Shown one piece after another: positions 51,601-64,000 of a DNA stretch of 64,000 nt. The notes under the pieces are model-generated. The model made no database searches, had not been told where the DNA came from, and saw nothing but the letters and a program-made list of their open reading frames with translations. The DNA is taken from positions 6,933,001 through 6,997,000 of the forward strand of contig NW_025062476.1 of assembly GCF_000002995.4 (NCBI RefSeq). The letters run 5' to 3'. Numbering within the stretch: the stretch's first letter is position 1; every line of letters starts with the position of its first letter. Position numbers and translations under genes: made by a program. This stretch comes from Brugia malayi. Taxonomy: Eukaryota; Nematoda; Chromadorea; Rhabditida; Onchocercidae.

Positions 51601-53879
51601 AGCATACTCTTTTTTTTTTGTATCTTTTTTAAAAAGCCATCCTTTTTTCCTCTTCCATCTTTTAGCTTCTCTATAAATGCCTTTTTTAAGCATTAATATA
51701 TAAACAAATAATAAATGATTGAATAAATAAATGTGTAAATAAGTGAAGGAATAAGTAAATTAAAAAATAAATTTGAGTGTAATTAAATATATATAAGTAG
51801 ATATTTATTTATATTTACTCAGTTAAATTGAATTAAACATTTCGTGTTGGCATATGATATTCTATATAATTTGTAAATCATATTCCTTCATTTTTTTCTA
51901 TTTTTTCTTTTTCATCTAATTCTAATTTTGATTTTTAATTCTATTCATATCCAACTACTCAATCGTATTTCTCCACTTCTCCATTTCAGCTCTGATTTCA
52001 TATTTTAGCATGCACTACTAATTCATCCCAATTCATTTAAGCTAATTTTTTTCAAATTTTATATTTTTAAAAAAAAGAAGGGGAGAGAGACAGAAAAAAT
52101 ATTCTTCTTCTATCAGTCTCCATTCTATTCTAATCAATTATTCAATTCAATTTTTTAATTCCCTATTCCAATCCTTTTTGACATGTATTAATTCATTCTA
52201 TTTCATTTCAAGTAAATTTTATGTTTAAAAATTTTGATTTCCAAAAAAGAGCGAAAGTAAAAACTCAAATCTTAGTTTTTTTTTTTTTTTTTTCTTCATT
52301 GATATAACAAACAAATAAAGTAAGTATATGACAGATTTCTTTTTCTTTTTAATATAAATATGAAATTGATCAAAGGTTTAGCCTTTAGTAATATTATCTT
52401 TTACATTTCATTTCGATTTTTTTCATTTGTGCACTTTTATTCCTTTTTTTTTTTTGAAAGCGCTTTTTCTTTCTTATTTGATGATTTATCTTATTGACAT
52501 TTTATTGCTAATTGTTTCTTCTCTTTTTTTTTTCTGCAGATTTTGTGTACTTAACATTGACTTATTGTTTACTCTAATCAAATATAATAAAAATAAATAA
52601 TAAGTAGAAGCATAATTTTAAATTGTTATTTTCGGATTTGTAATAATTTTAAATAACACTTGAATGATACTGATGGAATATATTGCGGTAGTGAATAAAA
52701 TTTAAAAATATGTGTTATTTATATTTGGAATACTTTAAAATTTTATCATAAAAAAGGTTTTTCGTTTTTCCCTTAGAAATTTTAAACGGTTTATAAGTAT
52801 TAAGCATTAAAAATGATGAAATGTTTTGGAAACTTTTCAAACTTTTTCATAATTTTTTTTGTTAGCAAAAAATTAAGAAATAAATTAATAGCAGAAAATT
52901 AAAAAAAAAAAAGACGATAAATGAAAACTCCAAATGATTACATATTTTTTTTTTTTTAAATATTGCAACTAAAAGAAAAAACAATTAATTAGTTATAATA
53001 ATAATAAAAAATAAACAAATGGATAAATTTATTGTTAGGATTTATTTTTAATTAATCAACAACAACAAAAAAAAAAAATAGTATTATTGAATATATTTAT
53101 TTTGAAAGATTGAAATTAAAAACAAACAATGAAAAAAAGAAACTAATCAAATTTTTACGCCCAAAAAAAGGAACAGTCAAGAAATCAAAAAACGTTAAAA
53201 AAATTTAGTTACAAATTGAAATATTAAAAATTAATGAGGGCAAGCTTTCAAGATAATGTTAATATCACTAATTACAATTTACGAAAAAATTTCTTTGCAA
53301 AAATAATTTTAATTAGTTTTCATTTGGAAAAAATAAAATGGCGATTAAAACGAAAGAATGATTCAATCAAATTAAGAGAAAAAAAAGAGAAAAAATGCAT
53401 CGATAATTTATTATTTTATCTTTTCCTTTTTTTTTTTCTTTCGAGAAATTTTCTTATTTTTTTTACAATTCATTTAGTTATTTCTTTCTCATTTTGTTTC
53501 TACTTTTTTAAGCATTAACAATTTGTGTCAATCATTGTATTAATGATAAAGTACACAATTTTCACCTTAAATTTCAGTCTATTTTCTTTTTTTTCTTCTA
53601 CCTCTCTCTTTCGCTCTCTCACTCTTCTTTTTTTTTCATTTCTCAACGAATTGTATAATTAATTAATTAATGTTTGCAACAGCAGTAAGAACTTTTGTAA
53701 TTGCCATTTTCCGTTTTAACTTAGAAATATGTTTATTTAAATAAAGAGTTTCATTTCACTTTTGTCTTTGATATAATTTGTTTACTGAAACTTATATTCA
53801 TTTATCAGTTTTATTTGTTTATTATTTATCGAATGCACTGTTAGTTAATTATTTAGCTATTACAATTCAAATTGTTATA

Positions 53880-54115
53880 GCTATTTTATTATTTTTTTAT
53901 TATTGTCATCATTAATATTCTTTGTGTAATTATTGTTATTCTTGTTATTGTTTGTGTCAATATTGCTATTGTTGTTGTTGTTATCGTTGCTATTGTTATC
54001 ATTGTTGTTGCTACTATTATTATTATTGTTGCTGTTATTGTTATTATTGTGCTTGTTGTTATCATTGTTTGTTTTCGTTTTTGTTGTTATTATTATTGTT
54101 GTCTAACTGTTATTT
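53880..54115. repeat. TTG/TTA/TTC trinucleotide low-complexity run
   Basis: About 230 bases of mainly GTT, ATT and CTT triplets. The Cys/Tyr-rich 74-residue frame at 53922-54146 is a reading of this run, not a gene. Confidence 0.85.
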
Positions 54116-54309
54116 TGAACAAATGCACAGATACATTTGCATTTGATTCTTTCTTCCAAAAATGTTTCATTTTATTCTTTTCGATTTTTCCAATTTTTTC
54201 ATATGCAAATTATCCATTACGTATTTTGCTAGAAACTATCATATTTTTGTATTCCTTCCTTATTTCATCCTTATATTTCATTTCATTCAAGGACATTTTA
54301 TAATTTTTG

Positions 54310-54505
54310 TTGAGTTTTCCTCAGGAAAAAAAAAATTTGCTATCAAATTCCTTTCTACTGGACAAAAACTCATTCATTAAATTCCTTTCCGCGGGATGGA
54401 AAAATCATTCAATGAATTTCTTTCCGAGAAACACAAAAATACTTATTGAATTTCTTGTTAGAGTGAAATAGAAAATTTCCCATTGATTTTTCTTCAATGG
54501 TTGGA
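54310..54505. repeat. degenerate tandem repeat, unit about 35-45 bp
   Basis: Four diverged copies of an ACTCATTCATTAAATTCCTTT-like unit followed by CCGNGG/GAGAA and A tracts, clearest at 54365-54450. Confidence 0.6.
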
Positions 54506-56719
54506 ACATTTATCTCGCCTTTTTTTTTCACTTTTCAATCAATATTGCAAAGTGCATTATGATTTGCTTAAAAGACTACGTTCTCTTTCTCTCTTTCTCT
54601 TTCCCTCTCTTTCTCTCTCCCTCCCTCTTTTGCAAATAAAATCGGAGTATATACATTTCCATCATTTTTTTATTTGGTTTGCCAGAAACTTCTATTATCT
54701 ATTTTAGTGTTCTTTTCCTTTTGTTGTTCCTATTTTATATGTATGTTGGTGATATATTGATAAAGAACACTGATAAACATCTCTTTAGCTTAACTTTTAG
54801 CTAATTCATTTTTACATTTGTTATTATCATCGATAGGAAAAAGAAGACAAAAAAAAAAAAAGAAAAAAAACAAAAAGACTGAAATATGTATGAATAAATT
54901 TTTTAATATTTTACCATTCTTCTGTTTAAATTTTGAAAGTTTTCAACTTATATAAAATTTGAAAGTAATCAGCAAAAATTATCAGAAAACATAACTATAA
55001 TATTAAATAAAATATTAGTTAATAAAAAAAGATAGTGATAATAGTAATGCTGACGGTTATGATGATAATTCAACATTTTATTTCATATTTTGTATACAAT
55101 AATGAAAATGAAATTGTTACTTTTAAAATGTTAAACATTTTAAAAGTTCAATGATTCATTTATCAGAATAAACGCTCAAATAAATTATTCATTTTGTAAA
55201 ATAATTTTAACTGATACTAGTTCTCATACAATCATTGTATATAGTACTACATTTTTTCCTCTGTTTTCTTCGATGTAAATATCATTCGTATAGTGAATAA
55301 ACTTTCGAGTATTTTAAAAAATAATTGAATCAAGTTAAATTTTATAGTATATTATTTAAAAACTTCACATTTTAATAATTTATGAATAATTTATTGTTTA
55401 TTATTATTCATTACTATTATTACTACTGCTGTTATTGCTTTTGTTGTTATTAAATATTGATTATTATTATTGGTTATTATTATTTATTATTATTATTGTT
55501 ATTATTTATTGTTATCATTCAAGATCGTTATTATTATTTGCTATATAAATAGATAATTTTTATTATTAGCAATGTATTTTTAAAAATGATATGGAAAAAT
55601 AAAAATTTATTTCACTATTCTATCATTTAAATCTTGTCAATTTAAAAAAACAAAAGTGGTACAAAGTAAAAAATAAAAATAAAAGATAAAAAATTGATCA
55701 ATCAATATTGCCATATTTCAACATTGCATGCATTTTATTATAATTATATCAATATCTTTTTTCTTTTTTTTTCTTAAATCATTTAATAATGTTTAAATTT
55801 GGTAATGGCGTAAAAATTTTGTTGTATTGTATTTCGATCCTTTGATTCATCAATAAATTAATTAATAAATTAATTAATTTGATAATTGTTCATCTGTTTC
55901 AAATTCGCCCTATTTCATATTATTTTTTGTCTTAATTTTATTCATTATTAATTTCATTGATAATAAATAGATAAAGATGAAAAATAATTTAATCCTCCAA
56001 AAAGTCAAAAAATATTTATTGCATTTTATTTATTTATTTTCTTTTTTTTTGCGATAGCTGTAGGGAAAAAATAGCATAATAGGAGCAGAAAAGTGTTGAT
56101 AATTATGGAAAAAAAATGAAAAATCTGGACTTTCTTCAAATTGTTTATTTCAGGTTTTTGAAATACAAAAACATGCACATAAATTTCACACAGCTCATTT
56201 GTTCATCGATAGATGAAAAAGTGTATTAATGCGATTTTAATGATAAGTAAATGATATGGTTGAAGGAGAAAGAATGAGAAACGAATAATTTCCGCATCTT
56301 TTGAAGTTAAAAATTTTTTAAATAATTTTGGAATATATGAAGCGAAATGTTTAATTTTTACAAATGATACTTTGCTATATTTTCAATCTTTATTTTTTAT
56401 TTTTCATTTTTGAATGTTGTTAGCTGTGAATAATTGGTTTAGTAATTTCAGTTAATTAAAACATTCAAAATTATAATTGATGACGAATAATCATAATAAT
56501 CATTTTGATAACTAGCTATATGTCAATTAATTAGCTTAAATAGCATTTAAATCCATTCTTAACTGTTATTTTTGGTTGTTTTAGAAATCAGTTTATCGTC
56601 TTGTTTTTCTTTTTTTTTATTTTTATTTGTTTAAAATTTTATCATTTCTTTCTTTCTGATTTGATGAGTAATTTAAAATCATGAAAAATAAAATTCAATA
56701 TGCATAAGTTTTTTTTCTT

Positions 56720-56750
<31 letters not shown>

Positions 56751-57369
56751 CAAAAAACATTATTAGTAAGAAAAAGAAATGCAATTAAGCATTATTTTAA
56801 GAATATATATCAATCATATGAAATAGATGATATTAATTTAAAAAAAATATATGAATGATTTGATTGATCATTACTGATTAAAAATTAAAGGACACTGTAA
56901 AAGCTTTAAATTGACAGGGCGAAAAAAAATGAAGGAAAGAAAGAAATGGAATGAAAAACATTATTTAATTAGATGTTTTCATCTTATTTGATTAGTTTTA
57001 TTTTTATTTTTTTCAACTCATTGTATGGTATGTAATGATAATAAAATGATAAGTTATAATGATCAATGATAAGTGAACAAGCAAATCAATTATTGTTGTC
57101 CTTTTCTTCTTTACCTCTTAAATAAACTGTAATTTGTTTGAGCAAATATTTTCTATTATCTTAGAAAAAGGAAAGCAAAAATATTCCATTAATTGAGTGA
57201 TAATAATTTCCAATTCAGTATTATCATTATAATGATATAATTAACTTATAGAAAGTATTAGTTATTATTAATTACTATGGATTATATTTCAGTGCAATTT
57301 TTCAACTTATTTTTAAAGCTAAGTCAATTTTTTAGAAAACATAGTGGACTTCAATATTCTTTCTCTAAA

Positions 57370-57480
57370 GTATAATAATAATAACAGTAATAATAGTAAT
57401 AATAATAATAAAAATAAAAATAATAATAAATAATAATAATAATAGTAATAGTAATAATAATAATAATAATAATAATCAAG
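57370..57480. repeat. (AAT)n low-complexity run
   Basis: About 110 bases of AAT repeats with scattered AGT and AAA interruptions. Confidence 0.85.
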
Positions 57481-60400
57481 TTTCTAGTTAACAGCTTCAG
57501 TTTATTATCAAATAAATTCCTTTTGTTTGAACTTTTCTATTCCTTTTTTTTACTAATTTCCTTCTTTTTCTTACTTTTCTTTTAAGCAAATAATTGATCT
57601 CATTTTTTTTAAAAAAAATTCAGCTTCTTTGCATTTGTTTTCTTCACATCTTAAATAATAATTGATTTAAAAGAAATACTTAAATGTTGAGAACCAATAC
57701 ATAAATTTTTTTCTTATATTCTTTTTTTGAAAGAGATATTATTAGAAAATATTATTTATGTGATCGTTATGATTTATAGCTTCCGGTAAAGCTATTTAAA
57801 ATTTTATAATCTTTTCTTTGTTTTTTTTTTTTTTTTTTAAAGAAAAAGAAAACTTTTCTTTATTCTGTACTTTAAGCAGTAGGAAAATTTTGTATTTTAG
57901 TAAACTTTGAAAAGTAAGAAACATTTGAAAAAATCTTTAAATTATGCATTATAGTATTTTTTTAGTTTCATATATTTTTCAAATAATTAGATAATAAAGG
58001 ATAATTTTTTTAAGCACGAGAAAAGCTGTCACGGTGAAAATAAAACAACTGAAAGAAAGGTAAAATGTCATCATCAAAGTCTGATTGATATATCAGTATA
58101 ACTTTTATGTCTCATCAAAATAACATAAAAAATTTTTTTTTCTCTCATGAAATATCGACTAAAATTGCACTTTTGTCAACAAAATACCGGTCGAAATTTC
58201 TATTTCAACAAAATATTACAAAACAAAAAAAAAAAAAAAAAAAGAAAGAGAAAAAATTTTTGCATACCATAAAATATTGATAGAAATTTTTGAATATTGA
58301 AGAAAAATTAAAGCCTTTTTACTTTCTTTTTTTTTTTTAATCAGTTATATATGTGATTGTTTTATAAATAAAGAATTTAGGTAAGAAAATTTTTTTTTTT
58401 AAAAAAATGAGATTTCCTGTCTTGTCGCTATTGCTGTTGTTGTTTATTACAATTCTTGTTTATTCATTTGCTTACTTATTTATTTATTCGATGTGTGTTG
58501 GAATTATTGTTTTCTTCAAAAAAAAAAAAAAAAAAAGCAGAAAGAAAATTAAAATAATATTATTTATTCAATAAAATTATATATCATTTTATTGTTAAAA
58601 ATTACAGTTCATTTGATTCGTTTTTAATTTTTTTCCGACTTTTTAAACAATTATTAATTTCATTTTTAGTTTTATTCTTTTTCTTTCCTTTTTTTTTTTT
58701 TTTTTGATATATTAATGAAAATTTATATTTGAAACGTAAATTTTTATGTTATTTGATATATATCAAAATGAAATTTTTTTTTTTTTAAAAATAATAATAC
58801 AAATTCATTCATTCCTTTCATTTTTTCATTTTTTTTTTTTTGTTTCATTTTGTTTTTCTTTCTTCTTTCTTGTCCCCTCTTTCATCTCATTTCATTCTTG
58901 TTGTTTTTTTTTTTTTTTTTCACTGTCTGCTTTTCCTCGTCTCTTCGAAATGTTCTTTTTTCCCAATCTTAAAAAAATGAATTACTTTTGTTTACAAATA
59001 TTTCAATAAACATTGGAAGAAAATTTACATTTTATTGAGATTTTTTGAATTGTTTGATAATAATAACTTTATGTTTTTTTATTATTTTATAATTGAGTTT
59101 TCTCCATTTTTTTTTTGATATATTAAGGAAATGAAATATTTTGTTTATTTTTAAGGATTTTAAATTGAAAATCTTAGAAAAACAATTTTAAATTTTCAGA
59201 AATTTATATATCAAAAAGAAAAAAGAGAGAAAGGAATTGTTAAACAGAATACAAAATGAATATAGAAATTTGTGCGGTGACCATCTATTCGGTTTATATT
59301 TTTAAAATCAGTTAGCTTGCAAGTAAATTTCATTTTTTTTTAATTTCCAATTTAATTGTCAAATTTATGTTACCGTTTATTACATATTTCAGTTTTTAAT
59401 TTAGCTACTTTTGATTTAATGATTAAACAGAAATAAATGAAAAAGAGGTAAATAAACATTTTGATGAAATTAGATATTGCACAAAAAGATCATGGATTAA
59501 TTTTTCTTTCCTTTTATTTTTTTTTAATACATAAACAAAAATAAAAAAGAAAGAAAAAATACAAGATAGCTAAGGTATTTTTATAAGAATCAATAAATTA
59601 AAATAATAAGTCATAAGAATAAAATATTAAATTATAAGAAAAAATAACTTACGAGAATAAAAATAATGATGAAATGCAAAAATAATCAAAAATTGTTGCC
59701 AGAAGTTAATCGATTAATAAACTGTCCATAGATTATACAATTTTTGATATCAGAATTAAATGAATTACTTTCTCGTAATTAATTATTCTTTTAATTAGTA
59801 GTATTTTGTATCATTTCGAGGAAAGCGTAATATTATAAATGTTTTTTCTCTAAAAAACTAATTTTTTTAAAAAAGTATTTATCAATTTTTCATTTACCAG
59901 TTTAATTAATTATGCATTTCTCATTTCTTTCATATAATAATATTACATAAGTAAGGCGATAATATATATTACTATTCTTGCAAATATTATATTATTTGTG
60001 CATTTAAACAAACTCTTTCCAAATTACTTTTTAATTTTTTTTTAGTTTTAAAATTACAAAAAAAAAAAAAATAGAACGCGATAGTATTCCGATAAAATGA
60101 ATCATGAATTTTAACAATTTAAATAAAAAAAATTAAAATATTTTAAAAATAGAATTCAATATTATTGCAATCAAATGAATCACAAAATTGAACAGTGTAA
60201 TAATTTTTAGTAAATTAAAATTTTTGAAAGTAGAATAATATTATTATTATTAGTGTAATTAATATTACTTTGATTACATGAGTCATAGATTTTTAACAAT
60301 TGCAAAATTCCTTTTTCTTTCTAATTTGTTTATTTAATTGAAAAGAAAAATTTAATTATATCGTCAAAATTTTGGCAAAATAAAAATATTTTGCATATAT

Positions 60401-61240
60401 ATGTATGAAAGACATTTGATTTTATCAAATAAATCTTTTTCTTTCTCTCTTCTCTTTTTCTCTCTATTTCTCTTTTCTTTCCTACAGTAATAATATCAGT
60501 TTTTTTTAAAAGAAATTTGCATATTGATTTATTCTCGATAATACTATCCTTATTACTGCCAGTTAATTCATTCATTTTGCAATCGCATCTGCACGGTTCG
60601 TTCATTTCCTTCAAATTTTTTCTTGTTATTAGTACTTTATCTTACATCCGGTTAATATATTATAATTATCGAATTCTTTTCGTTAAATTTTTTCACTTTT
60701 TTTTCGTTTCTTTTTTTGACATTTAAAATTAAATTTTTGCGAAATTTATTTGTTGTAAAAAAGAATTACGTTCCAAACTTATAATGATTTCATATTTGTA
60801 AAAAATTTATTTTTTAAATTTATAACAAAAACATTTCTGCAATTATTCCGACTTAAATTTTAACTGTATTTTTGTTTTGTTTTTGGAAAAGTGAAATATT
60901 CACTTACTGTAAAATGCATTTTAAGTGCAGAAAAAAAAAAAAAAAAACAATAAATAAAGCAAAGAATTATTGTTGCTAATATCATTATCACTACATAATT
61001 TTCATTATTATAATTATTACTGTTATTGCTATCTTATCTCGTTTATCATTATTATTAGTATTGTTGTTAATTATTCATTATTAATTAATTATTTTATTAT
61101 TAACCATACTATATAATTCGTTTTAATATTTCGATCTTTATTACATTTAATTGTTTTTTTTCTTTTTTTGTTAAATAAAATTTTCGAATTTTGTAAAAAC
61201 GATCTGAATTTAATTAATTTGAATGTAAAAAAATTATTTT

Positions 61241-61281
61241 TTTAGTTGAACTGCTAAAAGAAAGAGAGAAAATCAAAACGA
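61241..61281 (+). promoter_or_regulatory. acceptor-type site before the rootletin start (possible spliced-leader site)
   Basis: ATTATTTTTTTAG ends at 61245, followed by 36 bases to the ATG at 61282. The pyrimidine tract and AG fit a 3' splice site. With no upstream exon seen, spliced-leader addition is a reasonable inference. Confidence 0.4.
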
Positions 61282-63817
61282 ATGGAACAAGCAAAAGAAG
61301 ATACTCCGTCAAAAGGACAACGTAGCGCTGAAAAAACAGTTTCTGGAGAAATAAAGTATGAATAAGTAATTTCAATTTATCAAACAAACAAACAAACTTT
61401 TTTTATGAGTTTGAAAAATTGTAGTAAACCGGAATTAAATAAATAATTAAAATGAACGGATGCAAAAATTAAATGATATAATCTCTTTTTTTCTTTTCTT
61501 TTTTTTGCATATTATCCATATGTATTTTTAATTCTTTGCAAAATTTTTCTTTCTATCGTTTATTTCCTCTTTTTTATTTTCTTTCCAAAAAAAAGAAAAA
61601 AACTTCCATTTTAGGAATTTCTATTCGTTTCTTCTTCCTTTTTTCTATTAGATTAAAAAAGTAAAATAAAAAAAAAAAAAAAAAAAACCTTAAAAAAATT
61701 AAATAATAGAAATGGATATTTCAGTGTTAGAATATTCATTCAAGTAATTGTTATAAAAATGTTAATTTTCCGATCCATTTAACACTTCAAATGTGATATG
61801 ATGTGAAAGTATGAAATGAATTGAAATTATGCAAAATGTAAGATATAAAAGATTAAAAGTACAGTGCATGTTAATTTATTATTTTATTTGCTAGAAAAGT
61901 TTATCTAAAGTAGAATGAGTGTTTACAATTTTTAGCAAAGTAAAATTTCTCAATTGTTGAATGTATGCTGTCCAAGCTTTCTGATTATTGTAGTATCAAG
62001 AAACAAATAAATAGTTGGATGATTAAATATTACTATAACAATAGTAGTAGTAATAGCGCTGTTGTTATTATCGTTATTGCTGTTGTTGTTCTTACTTTGT
62101 TATTGTTATGTTGTTATACTGTTTTTTTATTATAACTTTTGTAATATAAACAAAAAAAGAATAATATTATTATTTGGTAAATATTCTTTTTAAATATTAA
62201 TGTTTTATCATATTAGTTTTGTAAAATTTTATTTATTTTTTATTTAATTTTTTTTTTTTTTTTTTTTTGCGGCAAAAAAAAATAAAGTATAGTGCTTTTT
62301 GATCGTAGCAATACTGGAATTAATTCTTAAATGGAAGAGATAAATTTGATAATTATTATTTTGCAAAAGGTAAAAAAAAGAAAATCAGAATGAAGAAAAT
62401 TGATAATAATTACCGAAGCATAAGTTCATTTTATTTGTTATTGTTGAATTGACATGCGAAAAGTAATAATAATTTACATTGGAAAAAATACAGAAATATT
62501 TAAAAGGACAAAAATATGTTTATTTGTTTACTTCTTTTTTTAATTGAATTTTTTTTCAATTTTTTTCTCTTCATTAATTGAAACATTGATGAGAGTTGAA
62601 ATATAAAAAAATTTTTATCTAGATCAAAATTTATATTAATATATATCATTTTTGATTAAGTTTATCTTTAAAGCTAATGAGTCCTAATCTGATCCAATCC
62701 AAATTCATTTATTCATTGTTATTACTATTGTTATTGTTATTACGATCATTAATATTATTTACTATTGTTGTCATCATTTATTACTGTTTGTTGTTATCAT
62801 TATTTATGATTGCTATTATTCTTATCATGATTAATTATCATGAATAATATTGCAGTAATAGAAATTTGATGAATTATTTTAGAATAACAGGAAGTGGTGG
62901 TAATATTGATGATACTATCGAATATATCGACTCAATGGATGATGCTAGTCTCGGGAATGCTGTGACAGGTGGACGAATTTCAAAAATGTATCCCAGAGAT
63001 GAACTGATTAATTACAAAAGACGTATCGATGCAAACACGGAACAACAACGTGAACATGCTGATATAATGGCGGCATTGCAACGTAAAGTACGTAATTAAT
63101 CATGATAAGATACTGATGATAACATTTATAGTGGTCATGGAAAAATTTTTTTCATCTTTTCTCTTTTTTTGAGAATATCGAAAATATTATTAATTTAAAC
63201 TTTTTAACAAACTATTTGATTTAACCGAAAAAAGTTTTTTTTTTCGCTCTTTTTTTAAAATTGTAAAAAAAATTTCAGATTGAACGTTATCGGCAACGTT
63301 TTGAGGAAATTGAAGGAAGATTAACGGTACATGATTGGAATGATTCAGGTGATTTCACGGATATGAAATTAAAAGAGGAATGGTTGCTTAGTCCAAGATT
63401 TAAAATGCAAGATATTGGTGATGTTGAATTTGCAAGTCAATTAGAGGATGAACGTAGGAGGTTTGTTTATAATTAAAATGAATCTTTAAAAAAAAAGAAA
63501 GAAAGAAAGAAAAAGCAGAGAGAAAGAGAAAAGAAGACTTTGAGATTTAATTGCAATTAATAGAGAAATAAAAGTGGTAGTTGGTGAAAAGTAATTAATT
63601 GATTATTGTCTATAAATTGAGAAGTCAAAAGTTTTTTTTTCCTTTCCTTTCTAACTATCACAAATAGTTTTTGTATTTTAGAACGGATGACTTGGCTTTG
63701 CAATTACAACAGGAACGTTTTCAAAATGATCAATTACAAGGCGAGATTCAGCGTTTACGCCAACAATTTGAAATTAATATCCGTGATAAGGAAAGAGTTT
63801 ATCAAACTCGAGAACGA
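61282..63817 (+). CDS. che-10: rootletin-like ciliary rootlet coiled-coil protein, 5' part (continues past window)
   Basis: Rootletin forms the striated rootlet at the base of cilia; in nematodes these are on sensory neurons. Four exons join in phase: 61282-61355, then 62883-63087 (or 62856-63087, same phase), 63279-63460 and 63682-63817, the last with donor GTAAGT. The protein starts MEQAKEDTPSKGQRSAEKTV and is then acidic (DDTIEYIDSMDD). From about residue 60 it becomes a Glu/Gln/Arg/Lys-rich coiled coil, including EHADIMAALQRKV and QLQGEIQRLRQQFEINIRDK. The block around EHADIMAALQRKV resembles the conserved N-terminal rootletin region, which is the basis for the name. Other long coiled-coil proteins cannot be excluded because the rest of the gene is outside the window. 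Its introns share the extreme A+T texture of the desert. The first intron is 1.5 kb and contains an A22-class tract and ATT/GTT runs. Confidence 0.68.
62030..62125. repeat. GTT/ATT trinucleotide low-complexity run in rootletin intron 1
   Basis: Triplet-rich sequence (AGT, GTT, ATT). A similar run lies at 62710-62830, just before exon 2, and another from 63850 to the window end. Confidence 0.75.
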
Positions 63818-64000
63818 GTAAGTATTTTATATTATAGTGAATAGTTTATCAAGTACTATCATTATTATTTTTGAATACAGTAACAGTTATAATAGTAATT
63901 ATTATTATATTGGTAATTATGATAGTATATATGAATAAAATAGTAATTATAACAGTGTCATTATTATTATTATTATTAATTATGATAATGATTAACATTT

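Larger units (their letters stand above)
45716..53879. other. gene desert, middle part
   Basis: A+T-extreme DNA with many homopolymers, including A24 at 46968-46991 and A27 at 48666-48692. It also has an ATC/ATT run at 46050-46170 and (TC)n at 47833-47856. One island of ordinary composition lies at 47560-47766. All open frames are Phe/Lys/Leu/Ile-rich strings from poly-T or poly-A, and none has splice context. Confidence 0.55.
54116..61245. other. gene desert, right part
   Basis: Texture as in the middle part. It has ATT/GTT runs near 55380-55540 and 60968-61105, an AAT run at 57370-57480, A28 at 56723-56750, and CT-rich patches near 54575-54630. No coding-like frame was found. The 5' region of the rootletin-like gene lies at the right edge. 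Confidence 0.55.

Noticed and set aside
53922..54146. Cys/Tyr-rich 74-codon frame resembling a small Cys-rich protein
   Set aside because: Every Cys/Tyr comes from a TTG/TTA trinucleotide run read in one frame; no start context or splicing.
58746..59009. Phe-rich 87-codon hydrophobic frame
   Set aside because: Produced by poly-T tracts; no codon bias beyond T runs.

Overview
The window looks like chromosomal DNA from a parasitic nematode, probably a spirurid or filarial worm. It is strongly A+T rich. The genes are built from short exons (50-310 bases) with nematode-type TTTTCAG/TTTTTAG acceptors, and the gene set is animal and nematode specific: a cuticle collagen, a rapsyn and a rootletin. 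No bacterial, phage, plasmid or CRISPR features were seen. No species can be named from the sequence alone. Gene models were built by hand from splice signals. For every model called with confidence above 0.6 the exon phases close and, except for the partial rootletin, a single stop ends the frame.

Layout. On the minus strand, 0.8-3.3 kb is a ZIP-family zinc/metal transporter (7 exons, 329 aa). 7.2-10.35 kb is an ALP/Enigma-type PDZ protein (alp-1-like, 9 exons, 425 aa, no LIM domain in the window). 17.0-21.2 kb is rapsyn (11 exons, 573 aa, TPRs, a RING-H2 and a long C-terminal tail). 25.8-30.1 kb holds a probable small unidentified protein with long introns. 33.0-34.6 kb is a cuticle collagen (6 exons, 337 aa). 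37.5-41.2 kb is a seven-finger zinc-finger protein (11 exons, 513 aa). On the plus strand, 30.86-31.70 kb is a small unidentified three-TM membrane protein, and the last 2.7 kb hold the 5' end of a rootletin-like coiled-coil gene that runs off the window.

From 41.2 to 61.3 kb there is a 20-kb stretch with no convincing exon. It is dominated by poly-A/poly-T tracts, ATT/GTT/ATC trinucleotide runs and microsatellites, and its texture differs sharply from the left part of the window. It contains a degenerate ~45-bp tandem array, a perfect 17-bp hairpin and one island of ordinary composition.

Together the genes read as ordinary tissue-biology genes of a worm: muscle attachment (ALP), neuromuscular receptor scaffold (rapsyn), cuticle (collagen), cilia of sensory neurons (rootletin), metal uptake (ZIP) and a transcription factor. 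The intergenic gaps argue against an operon. The less ordinary observations are a GC-AG intron in the collagen, a 12-base tandem acceptor in the ZIP gene, a rapsyn tail beyond the RING, a frame-shifted coding-like block at 30.6-30.75 kb, a GC-rich repeat island at 26.9-27.1 kb and the gene desert itself.
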